From NCBI GenBank assembly GCA_964563975.1, contig CAZLZJ010000084.1, positions 1 through 7,000 on the forward strand: 7,000 nucleotides of DNA, in the 5' to 3' direction. The DNA comes from JAAYJR01 sp964563975 (GTDB lineage: Bacteria; Bacteroidota; Bacteroidia; Bacteroidales; Prolixibacteraceae). Both the position numbers and the translations under genes were made by a program. The notes below the pieces were generated by a model. It was not told where the DNA came from. It searched no databases and worked only from the letters and a program-made list of their open reading frames with translations. Below are positions 1-6,941 of the stretch, in pieces. Every line of letters begins with the position of its first letter. Position 1 is the stretch's first letter.

Positions 1-48
1 TTGTTTTTTCACCGCACAGAGAAAAAGAATAGCTTGACGCTGTTTCTA

Positions 49-1659
49 TTAGATTGGTGGAAGTCCTAATTCCTTTAAAAACTTATTATGTGCCTCTCTT
101 GCTTTGTTAACTGCTTTATCGAGGTCAACCAGTTTTTTATTTACTTCGTGCAAATCAATAATTTCTTCATCTAATGTAGTGCTTACATATCGTGAAATAT
201 TCAGATTGAATTCATTTTTCTCTATTTCGTCAATTGAAACTCTGCGAGAGTAACGTGTTTCTTCTTTGCGACCTTTATATGTTTCAACTATCTTTTTTAT
301 ATGTTTAGGGAGTAAGTTGTTTTGTCGTTTCCCTTTTTCAAAATAGTCAATAGCGTTTATAAATAATACATCATCAAACCTTTTGCATTTTTTTAAAACC
401 ATGATGCAAACAGGAATAGCTGCCGAGAAAAACAGATTTGCCGGAAGCCCTATAACTGTATCAATGTTTCCGTCCTGCAATAGTTTTTTCCTTATACGTT
501 CTTCTGAACCTCCTCTGAATAAAACACCATGCGGTAAAATAATCGCCATTGTTCCTTCTTTGCCAAGAAAATGAAATCCATGCAATAAAAATGCATAGTC
601 TGCTGCTGATTTGGGAGCAAGACCATAACTCTTAAAACGAAAATCTTCTCCCAATACTTCTGATGGTTCCCAGCGATAGCTAAAAGGCGGATTGGCTACA
701 ACAGCATCAAATTCCAACTTTTTAGCAGGATTCATCTCGTTTAAAATTCCCCATTCATTAAGTAAAGTATCACCATGGTGAATTTCAAACTCCGTATCTT
801 TTACTCCATGAAGCAGCATATTCATCCGGGCAAGGTTGTAAGTAGTAATGTTTTTTTCCTGACCGAATATTTTTCCAATTGTACCACCTGATTCGGTTAA
901 CTTTTTCCGAACATTCAACAACAACGAGCCTGAGCCACAGGCAAAATCCAACACTCGTTCAATTTTTTTCTTTTTCCCTTTACTGGGATCCTGGCTATCA
1001 AGGATGACTATTTCAGAAAGAATGTCAGAAATGCGTTGCGGCGTATAAAACTCACCTGCTTTTTTACCCGACCCCGCAGCAAACTGCCCAATAAGATATT
1101 CATAAGCATCTCCTAAAATATCAATATCAGTAGAAAATTGGTTGATGCCTTCGGCTATTCGCTGAATAATGGTGCAAAGTTTTTTGTTACGTTCTTCGTA
1201 ATTCTTGCCTAACTTGTCAGAATCCAGATTGATTTCTGAAAACAAACCCTGAAATGTACTTTCAAACGATTCATTTTCAATATACTTAAAGCCTTGTTGT
1301 AATGTGCGCAGCAACTCCTTGCTCTGGGTTTTAGCCAATTCTGCAATACTGTTCCATAAATAAGGCGGCTCAATCACATAGTGGATTTTTCTTCGCATTT
1401 GCTTTTCGAATTCTTGCACATCAGTAAGGTTTTGATCATACCAAACAGAAAGAGGGGAACGCCTGCCCCCATTATTCTGAACGGGATAATCCCTTCCCAG
1501 TTCCTTGCGGGCTGCTGCTTCATAGTTGTCGCTCAGATAACGTAAAAAAAGAAATGAAAGCATATAATCACGGAAATCATCAGCGTTCATTGCTCCACGC
1601 AAGTCATTGGCTATTGTCCAAAGAGTCTTACCCAGTTGTTGTTGATCGTTTGCTGTCAT
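49..1659 (-). CDS. hsdM: Type I restriction-modification methyltransferase subunit (HsdM), adenine-N6
   Basis: Methylates adenine in the target read by HsdS, using S-adenosylmethionine; two copies with one HsdS form the modification enzyme and the core of the restriction complex. The 536 residues fit the family (about 500-550). Seen: an N-terminal helical HsdM_N domain beginning LWTIANDLRGAMNADDFRDY (14-32 region); GEFYTP at 202-207, typical of HsdM; SAM-binding motif I DFACGSGS at 238-245; catalytic motif IV NPPF at 323-326, typical of N6-adenine enzymes; and a C-terminal helical tail that contacts HsdS. The segment GQEKNITTYNLARMNM (266-281) and LAPKSAADYAF (347-357) closely resemble EcoR124I HsdM as recalled, supporting type IC. 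The ATG at 1657-1659 follows the ATPase gene's stop by 12 A/T-only bases and has no Shine-Dalgarno sequence. It is the last gene of the operon, although its product is needed to protect host DNA. The TAA stop is at 49-51. Confidence 0.97.
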   Translation of the reverse strand: MTANDQQQLGKTLWTIANDLRGAMNADDFRDYMLSFLFLRYLSDNYEAAARKELGRDYPVQNNGGRRSPLSVWYDQNLTDVQEFEKQMRRKIHYVIEPPYLWNSIAELAKTQSKELLRTLQQGFKYIENESFESTFQGLFSEINLDSDKLGKNYEERNKKLCTIIQRIAEGINQFSTDIDILGDAYEYLIGQFAAGSGKKAGEFYTPQRISDILSEIVILDSQDPSKGKKKKIERVLDFACGSGSLLLNVRKKLTESGGTIGKIFGQEKNITTYNLARMNMLLHGVKDTEFEIHHGDTLLNEWGILNEMNPAKKLEFDAVVANPPFSYRWEPSEVLGEDFRFKSYGLAPKSAADYAFLLHGFHFLGKEGTMAIILPHGVLFRGGSEERIRKKLLQDGNIDTVIGLPANLFFSAAIPVCIMVLKKCKRFDDVLFINAIDYFEKGKRQNNLLPKHIKKIVETYKGRKEETRYSRRVSIDEIEKNEFNLNISRYVSTTLDEEIIDLHEVNKKLVDLDKAVNKAREAHNKFLKELGLPPI

Positions 1660-1671
1660 TAATATAATATT

Positions 1672-2733
1672 TTAATATCTGAAGTTGTACTTATCCTGAA
1701 TTTTTGTAAAAACATCTTTGAAAAGTACCTCTTGTTCAGGAGACATTTCATTGAATTGAAAGCGATAAACATTTTGATGCGAAAGTGAATTAATCATTTC
1801 CAAAGCATCGTTTGGTTTAACAACTTTTATTTCTGCTAAAATGAATCTTATTCTTCCAGAACCAATAAATGAAGAGATATTTTCAAGAAGTTGCCTAAGT
1901 AGTACAAAATGAAAAAGGTAGAGTTTATTTTCAATAGCCTCATCTAAAATTTGCATTAGATGAAGATGAAAAAGAAATACATCTTTGTCATGATGTTTTA
2001 ATTCAAACTCAGTCCCGTTTTTTGCAAGAATAAATTGCTTTATGTTTTTTTTGAATTTATCGCTTTTTTCACCCCTTCTTAGTTTATCAAAAAGAATGGA
2101 ATAGAGACCAATATGGTGTGTTGTAATTATTATTTTCTTTTCAAGGTAGTTTCTCTCGATTATATCAACAATTGAATCAGCAGTAATGAAAATATTATAA
2201 TCGTCTAAACTTGAGACAGGATCATCAATAAAAAAATGAGCATTTTGCTTCTCTACCCAGGCATCTTCTTCAAAAAGTGCAAGAAAAAAGCACCATATAA
2301 AAATCCTTTCCTCCCCTCTTGAAATTTTTTTGGGTTGTCCATCTTCTTCAAATAAAAAAGTTACTGATTCTATACCTTTTTCAGGATTCTTGTAAGGATT
2401 AAATTTAAAAGTGAATTTCGGTTTATATGGAGCTAGCTTTTCACTAAGCGAATCCGGGTTCTCTACCAAGAAGCTATGGAATTGATTTAAGCTGCTGTAA
2501 GCAACTTTCAAATTGATGTTAGTATTATCATGCTCTTCATCATTATCCCAAACAAATAGATCTTCACTGTAGGCATTATAATAAACTCCTGTATGATTGC
2601 CATCCTCAGTCTTTGTTAAATCCTTATACTCAACAGACAATCTTGTTTTACCCATAGAATTAAAGGCGTAAATCAAAATAATTGGTTCTTTATAGGCTTT
2701 TAATTGTTGTGCTATTTCATTTAAACTACTCAT
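1672..2733 (-). CDS. ABC-type ATPase, candidate PrrC-like tRNA anticodon nuclease
   Basis: Probable ATP-controlled ribonuclease guarding the restriction system. Seen: a P-loop near 23-30 (AFNSMGKT, with Ala where the first Gly is usual), ABC signature ISRGEE at 137-142, Walker B plus D-loop FFIDDPVSSLDD at 167-178, and H-loop TTHH at 204-207. This is the ABC layout of the AAA_13 group that includes PrrC and RloC, but without RloC's long coiled coil. The C-terminal part has R280 and E284 in LLRQLLE and H319 in SLSH. PrrC's known triad is Arg320, Glu324, His356, with nearly the same spacing (4 and 32 residues; here 4 and 35). Length is 353, against 396 for E. coli PrrC. The ATG overlaps hsdS by 8 bases, so output is probably coupled to hsdS; hsdM follows after 12 bases. 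The gene is AT-rich (about 31% G+C over five hand-counted lines). The ATPase call is firm. The nuclease role is inferred; a plain ABC-ATPase effector with another toxic activity remains possible. Confidence 0.8.
   Translation of the reverse strand: MSSLNEIAQQLKAYKEPIILIYAFNSMGKTRLSVEYKDLTKTEDGNHTGVYYNAYSEDLFVWDNDEEHDNTNINLKVAYSSLNQFHSFLVENPDSLSEKLAPYKPKFTFKFNPYKNPEKGIESVTFLFEEDGQPKKISRGEERIFIWCFFLALFEEDAWVEKQNAHFFIDDPVSSLDDYNIFITADSIVDIIERNYLEKKIIITTHHIGLYSILFDKLRRGEKSDKFKKNIKQFILAKNGTEFELKHHDKDVFLFHLHLMQILDEAIENKLYLFHFVLLRQLLENISSFIGSGRIRFILAEIKVVKPNDALEMINSLSHQNVYRFQFNEMSPEQEVLFKDVFTKIQDKYNFRY
2726..2733 (-). other. hsdS stop / ATPase start overlap (probable translational coupling)
   Basis: The ATPase ATG lies inside the last codons of hsdS (Asn-Glu-stop), giving an 8-base overlap, ATGAGTAG. 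No Shine-Dalgarno sequence precedes it. Coupling would tie the amount of the candidate anticodon nuclease to that of HsdS, the subunit next to which prrC is also found in E. coli. Confidence 0.7.
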
Positions 2734-3967
2734 TTGTAAATATATTAATTTCAGGAAACAACCCCTGCAATAAACCTTTTTTATGGAGTTTTAGTGTTTC
2801 GACTTTTTGGTTTTGGGCGATAATTAAATCATCTATTGAGGAAAGTATTTCTGCAATTTTCTCTTGTTCATTTATTCTTGGCGGATACCATAATTTGGTT
2901 TTTTTTGCATTTTGAATTGTATAAGTTCCAACAGTTGATTTTGAAGTTTGACCGATTATTTGGTTTTGAATATGATCAGACTGAAAACAATACTTGAAAT
3001 AGGTGGAATTTAATTCTCCTAACAGTTTAAACCAAAGTACGTTTCCGTCTTTAAAATAAAATTTATTGTTATTCTTTACTTGATAGCATATACCAAGAGT
3101 TCCAACACCACTCACCAAAAAATCACCCTCTTTCGGAACACCATAAGTTTTTTTCAACTCAGAATATAGTTCTTCTGAAATATAAACTTCACTACCAAAG
3201 GGTTCGTTTTTGCTTAATGAGACCAATTCTCTTGTTCTATAAAAAGGAACACCTTGATTAGTCCAATCTTGTTGTAAAACCCTCTTACTTGAACCAACGT
3301 CAAAATAATTCTCAACGATTTTCTCCACCCACATCCCACTATCCATAAACTCCTTAAACCTCACCTTCGGCACGGTTTCACCTTCCTGTGGGAAAAGATT
3401 TTGCAACAATCCTTTTTTATGTTCTTTTAGTGCCTCTAACTTTTCGCTCTCGGCTGTGATGACCTCATCTAATGAGGAAAGGCATGAGGCGATTTTTTGT
3501 TGTTCATTCCGGTTTTCAGGAATTGGAACAGGAATGGACTTTAATTTTCTAAGTGTAAGTTTTGGTGGAGCTGCACCTGTAATAAATGGGCTAATGTCCA
3601 ATCTGACTAAATAGTTTTCAAGAAATGCGTCAACCACCCCGATTGGTTTCAACACATGTGCATGATTATTCACCCAATATTTACCCTCTGCAATGAATGC
3701 TGTTTTTTCATAAGCAACCCATTTTGCACCATCTTCACCAATAAGAAGTAATCTTTCATTAAAAATATACTCTTTTACATAGTCAATAATTCCACTGGCT
3801 CCATAATATGGATATTCGCCCTTTTCCCTAAGATTACTTGTTAATGGTTTCCGCAAATTATTTAGAATTTCACAAATCTCATCTATAGTCTTTCTATTCC
3901 AGTTTTCACTTGCAAACTCCGGAAATCTCAGCTTTGGCACCAATTTATTTTTACTGTTTTTATTCAT
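2726..3967 (-). CDS. hsdS: Type I restriction-modification specificity subunit (HsdS)
   Basis: DNA-recognition subunit shared by the methylase and the restriction complex; each half reads one part of a split target. The 413 residues show the standard two-half plan. A short entry motif VPKLRFPEF (10-18) leads into target-recognition domain 1 (about 19-150), then a conserved helix (154-193). The motif recurs as VPKVRFKEF (199-207), followed by recognition domain 2 (about 208-362) and a second helix (366-405). The helices form the spacer that fixes the distance between half-sites and binds HsdM. The two recognition domains differ, so the site should be asymmetric; its sequence cannot be read from the protein. 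The ATG at 3965-3967 lies inside the end of hsdR, and the TAG stop overlaps the next gene by 8 bases. Both recognition domains are visibly more AT-rich than the central helix region, as expected if these domains are exchanged between strains. Confidence 0.96.
   Translation of the reverse strand: MNKNSKNKLVPKLRFPEFASENWNRKTIDEICEILNNLRKPLTSNLREKGEYPYYGASGIIDYVKEYIFNERLLLIGEDGAKWVAYEKTAFIAEGKYWVNNHAHVLKPIGVVDAFLENYLVRLDISPFITGAAPPKLTLRKLKSIPVPIPENRNEQQKIASCLSSLDEVITAESEKLEALKEHKKGLLQNLFPQEGETVPKVRFKEFMDSGMWVEKIVENYFDVGSSKRVLQQDWTNQGVPFYRTRELVSLSKNEPFGSEVYISEELYSELKKTYGVPKEGDFLVSGVGTLGICYQVKNNNKFYFKDGNVLWFKLLGELNSTYFKYCFQSDHIQNQIIGQTSKSTVGTYTIQNAKKTKLWYPPRINEQEKIAEILSSIDDLIIAQNQKVETLKLHKKGLLQGLFPEINIFTNE
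2753..2872 (-). repeat. HsdS conserved spacer helix, copy 2
   Basis: Encodes HsdS residues 366-405, beginning NEQEKIAEILSSIDDL and ending HKKGLLQGLFP. It is the second copy of the segment at residues 154-193. The two helices normally pack against each other in an antiparallel coiled coil, giving HsdS its pseudo-twofold symmetry. Confidence 0.85.
3389..3508 (-). repeat. HsdS conserved spacer helix, copy 1
   Basis: Encodes HsdS residues 154-193, beginning NEQQKIASCLSSLDEV and ending HKKGLLQNLFP. It is the first of two 40-residue conserved helical segments and is repeated 212 residues later with mostly the same or similar residues. The DNA copies have diverged, so this is a protein-level repeat. 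It acts as the spacer between the recognition domains and as an HsdM-binding surface in this family. Confidence 0.85.
3960..3967 (-). other. hsdR stop / hsdS start overlap (probable translational coupling)
   Basis: The hsdS ATG lies inside the final codons of hsdR (Ala-Tyr-Glu-stop), giving an 8-base overlap, ATGAATAA. An AGGA about 10 bases upstream of this ATG is the only Shine-Dalgarno-like sequence near any start in the operon, and it is weak. The arrangement suggests that ribosomes finishing hsdR restart on hsdS. Confidence 0.7.
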
Positions 3968-6920
3968 ACGCTTTCAGTCCTGATATTTCCCGCCCTTCGG
4001 CTTGTTTTTTTAATATAGGTATCAAATCTTCCATCAATGCCAGTTCACGTTTGGTACGTTCTTTCCAGCCCAAGTCAAACGGGGTAAAAAGCTCGCTTAA
4101 TTTATCTGCATCAAAAATCATTCGGTTAATGATGCCATCCGTAAATTGTTGTAATGCCGAAATTTTCAAACCGTTTTTCTCTGCAATGTTTGCTAACTCT
4201 TTGGCCAGTTTCTCTGCTTTGAATTTCTGATAACCGTCCTTTATTTCATGCTCATTCAAACCCTTGCCAACTTCCAATGTGTTGATGTAGTCAATAATGT
4301 CTTCCCGCTCATCCATCAAGTTGGCACTGCTGCTTAATACACCAATCAATTGTTCACGGGTCATTTTCTGCTTTTTTGGAGTGCCCTGCGTGTATTTGGC
4401 AATCAGATTCATGATGTAGTCGTAATCCACCAGGGCAGAAGCAAACAACACAAATTCAAAATCAAGTTGCTGAATACTTTCAGTTGCTTTGTCTCCTTCT
4501 TTCTGCTGAATTTCTTTGAGTTGCCTGGCAATTTCCAAATACGAGCTGCGGAAAGAACGCAATTGCTCATCGGGCATCAATTCTTCAATTCTTGCTTTTT
4601 GTTCTTCGTTCAAGTCGGTGTATTGATCAATCTGTGTTTTTAACCGTTGCACTTCTTTAAAACGATTGATAAATTCTACACGGGCAGCATCGCCTTTAAT
4701 GTTGTATACTTCCTGCGGTTCGGCAACCAAATTCTTATCTTGCATCCATTTGCTCATTTCCGCAACTGCCTTTTCGTATTGCTCAATCACCTTAGGAGCA
4801 GAGTCAACCAACCATATTTCTTTGGCTCGTTCTCCTGCTTCACCACTGAATAGCGCAATGGCCTCATCTACTTGCTGTTGTTGTTGTCTGAAATCCAGAA
4901 TGTGTCCGTAAGGCTTGTTGTCGTTTAAAATACGGTTGGTGCGGCTGAAAGCCTGAATCAGTCCGTGGTATTTCAAGTTTTTATCAACATACAAAGTGTT
5001 TAAATATTTAGAGTCAAAACCGGTTAATAGCATATCCACCACTATCACAATGTCAATTTTGTTTTTGTGAGGATAGTCGGCATTAGTGTACTTCTGGAAT
5101 TTAATCCGTTGCTGTACGTCCTGATAATACGGGTCAAATTCATATATGCTGTGATTTGTACCATATTGCCTGTTGTAATCGGTAATAATGGATTGCAGGG
5201 CCTTCTTCTTCTTTTCAGGTTCAACTTTGTTGTCCTCTTTCTCTTGTTTTAAATCTTCCTGCAACTGCTGTACGTCTTTGTTTCCTTCAGCAGGAGGAGA
5301 AAACACACAAGCTATGTTTAAGGGAAGGTAACTTTCATCTTCCTTTATTCGTTTCTCCTGCATGTCTTTAAAGAGCTCATAATATTCAATGGCATCATTA
5401 ATAGAAGCCGTAGCAAGGATAGCATTGAACCGCCTTTGGTGTGTGGCGACATCATGTTTTTTTAAGATGGAATTTACAACTGCCGATTTGTGGTCAAGGC
5501 TATCGAAGCTCACATTTTTCTCCGGTTTGAAATAGTCAATATGAAAACGCAAAACGTTTCTATCGTCTATCGCATGAGTAATGGTGTATGCGTGAAGTTG
5601 TTTCTGAAAAACATCATCCGTAGTTATAAAGGAGCCTACCGTTCCGTCAACTTGAATGTAAGTAGCGTTTTTTTCAAATATGGGTGTGCCGGTAAAGCCG
5701 AATAATTGAGCATTTGGGAAAAATTCTTTGATAGCTTTGTGATTTTCGCCAAACTGTGAACGGTGACATTCGTCAAATATGAAAACAATCCTCTTATTGC
5801 TCAAGGGTTTCAAGCGTTCCTTATAATTATTGTTGTTGTTTGGATCTAAAGCAAGCCCTAATTTTTGAATGGTGGATACAATAACTTTATTTGCATAATC
5901 ATCAGAAAGCATGCGTCTTACCAATGTTTCGGTGTTTGTATTTTCTTCAACGCAACCTTCCTGAAATTTATTAAACTCCTCACGGGTCTGTCGGTCAAGG
6001 TCTTTGCGATCAACAACAAATAAACATTTTTCAATATCGGGATTGTCCTTTAGTAGGGTAGATGCTTTGAAAGAAGTCAAAGTTTTCCCGCTTCCTGTAG
6101 TGTGCCAAATGTAGCCGTTACCTCTGTTTTGATGTATGCAATCTACAATGGTTTGTACTGCGTAAATTTGATAAGGCCGCATTACCAATAATTTTTGTTC
6201 GCTTGCAACTAAAACCATGTACCTGCTTATCATTTGGCCCAGTGTGCATTTGCTTAAAAACTTTCCGGAAAAGTCATCTAAATGAGTAATTTTCTTATTG
6301 TCCTCACTTGCCAGTTGATATACTGGCAAAAACTGTTCGTCAGCATTAAAACTGAAATGAGTACTGTTATTATTAGCAAAGTAATAGGTGTTAGTCCGAT
6401 TGCTAACAATAAAAAGCTGTATGAAACAAAGCAGCGAATTAGTATAGCCGTTACCAGGGTCGCTTTTATAGTTCACAATTTGCTGTATAGCTTTGCGTGG
6501 ACTGACTTCCAAGCTTTTTAGTTCAATTTGAACTACAGGTAATCCATTGATTAACAAAATAGCATCAAATCGTTGAAAGCTGTTTTGGGTATTTATGCGA
6601 AGTTGATTGATTACTTCAAAATCATTTTTGCACCAGTCTTTGATGTTTACAAGTGTGTAATGAAGCGGAGTCCCATCTTCACGACTAAAAGTGTTAATTT
6701 CTCGTAAGCGTTTGGAAGAAGCAAAAACATCAGAGTTGATAATCTCGTCCCTTAAGCGGGCAAATTCAGTGTCAGTTAAATTAACCCGATTAAGAGATTG
6801 AAACTTTTCACGAAAGTTTTTTTCAAGCGTGGTCCTATCTCGTATATCAGGTCTGTAGGCATACTTCAGGTCAATTAACTTGGTTATTAAACTCTCTTCT
6901 ATTTGCGTTTCTTTGATCAT
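3960..6920 (-). CDS. hsdR: Type I restriction enzyme R subunit (HsdR), nuclease and DNA translocase
   Basis: Motor and cutting subunit of a type I restriction enzyme. With HsdM2-HsdS it binds unmethylated target DNA, translocates it using ATP and cuts at a distance. The 986 residues are close to the usual family length of about 1000. Seen in order: an N-terminal PD-(D/E)XK nuclease core with D119 and E133-L-K135; an RPYQ helicase Q-like motif at 248-251; Walker A TTGSGKT at 274-280; DECH box at 383-386; TGTP at 410-413; motif V region LLTGFDSKYL at 631-640; motif VI QAFSRTNR at 656-663; then a helical C-terminal region that normally docks on HsdM. The WHTTGSGKTLTSFK stretch resembles type IC enzymes (recalled EcoR124I). 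No frameshift or missing catalytic residue is seen. The ATG at 6918-6920 has no Shine-Dalgarno sequence. First gene of the operon; its last codons overlap hsdS by 8 bases. Short Asn (361-365) and Gln (679-683) runs are present. Confidence 0.97.
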   Translation of the reverse strand: MIKETQIEESLITKLIDLKYAYRPDIRDRTTLEKNFREKFQSLNRVNLTDTEFARLRDEIINSDVFASSKRLREINTFSREDGTPLHYTLVNIKDWCKNDFEVINQLRINTQNSFQRFDAILLINGLPVVQIELKSLEVSPRKAIQQIVNYKSDPGNGYTNSLLCFIQLFIVSNRTNTYYFANNNSTHFSFNADEQFLPVYQLASEDNKKITHLDDFSGKFLSKCTLGQMISRYMVLVASEQKLLVMRPYQIYAVQTIVDCIHQNRGNGYIWHTTGSGKTLTSFKASTLLKDNPDIEKCLFVVDRKDLDRQTREEFNKFQEGCVEENTNTETLVRRMLSDDYANKVIVSTIQKLGLALDPNNNNNYKERLKPLSNKRIVFIFDECHRSQFGENHKAIKEFFPNAQLFGFTGTPIFEKNATYIQVDGTVGSFITTDDVFQKQLHAYTITHAIDDRNVLRFHIDYFKPEKNVSFDSLDHKSAVVNSILKKHDVATHQRRFNAILATASINDAIEYYELFKDMQEKRIKEDESYLPLNIACVFSPPAEGNKDVQQLQEDLKQEKEDNKVEPEKKKKALQSIITDYNRQYGTNHSIYEFDPYYQDVQQRIKFQKYTNADYPHKNKIDIVIVVDMLLTGFDSKYLNTLYVDKNLKYHGLIQAFSRTNRILNDNKPYGHILDFRQQQQQVDEAIALFSGEAGERAKEIWLVDSAPKVIEQYEKAVAEMSKWMQDKNLVAEPQEVYNIKGDAARVEFINRFKEVQRLKTQIDQYTDLNEEQKARIEELMPDEQLRSFRSSYLEIARQLKEIQQKEGDKATESIQQLDFEFVLFASALVDYDYIMNLIAKYTQGTPKKQKMTREQLIGVLSSSANLMDEREDIIDYINTLEVGKGLNEHEIKDGYQKFKAEKLAKELANIAEKNGLKISALQQFTDGIINRMIFDADKLSELFTPFDLGWKERTKRELALMEDLIPILKKQAEGREISGLKAYE

Positions 6921-6933
6921 TAACTTTTTGTTT

Positions 6934-6941
6934 CAAATTTA
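6934..6941 (-). promoter_or_regulatory. Candidate Bacteroidota-type -7 promoter element of the hsd operon
   Basis: On the minus strand this reads TAAATTTG, an exact match to the Bacteroidota -7 consensus TAnnTTTG. It ends 13 bases before the hsdR start codon, which would give a very short leader. No TTTG-like -33 element is seen at the expected distance upstream, so the match rests on eight bases in AT-rich DNA and may be chance. It is the only good candidate in the 80 bases available upstream; the true promoter may lie outside the window. Confidence 0.35.

Noticed and set aside
1..48. Possible terminator after hsdM
   Set aside because: No stable hairpin followed by a T-run is seen on the minus strand; the only complementary segments are about three bases long.
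383..574. Plus-strand open frames across the window (for example 383-574, 3910-4230, 4350-4643, 6282-6521)
   Set aside because: All lie opposite strongly supported hsd genes, show no recognisable motif, and have low-complexity or hydrophobic composition typical of antisense frames.
1661..1671. Palindrome AATAT-A-ATATT filling the gap before hsdM, considered as an operator
   Set aside because: It is made only of A and T in an AT-rich gap, where such dyads arise by chance, and no repeat of it was seen near the hsdR promoter region.
1672..2733. ATPase gene as an RloC, or as the ATPase of a PARIS- or retron-type system
   Set aside because: RloC is much longer with a coiled coil and zinc hook, neither of which is present; no TOPRIM partner, reverse transcriptase or non-coding RNA is seen nearby.
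3389..3508. TAEL-type spacer repeats in HsdS that alter spacing of the target, as in EcoR124I
   Set aside because: Only one TAES-like stretch is present (171-174) with no tandem copies, so there is no sign of repeat-number switching.
4872..4886. CAA/CAG trinucleotide run in hsdR (five Gln), and a similar Asn run near 5826-5840, considered as phase-variable repeats
   Set aside because: Units of three bases change length in frame and would not switch the gene off; the runs are short and interrupted.
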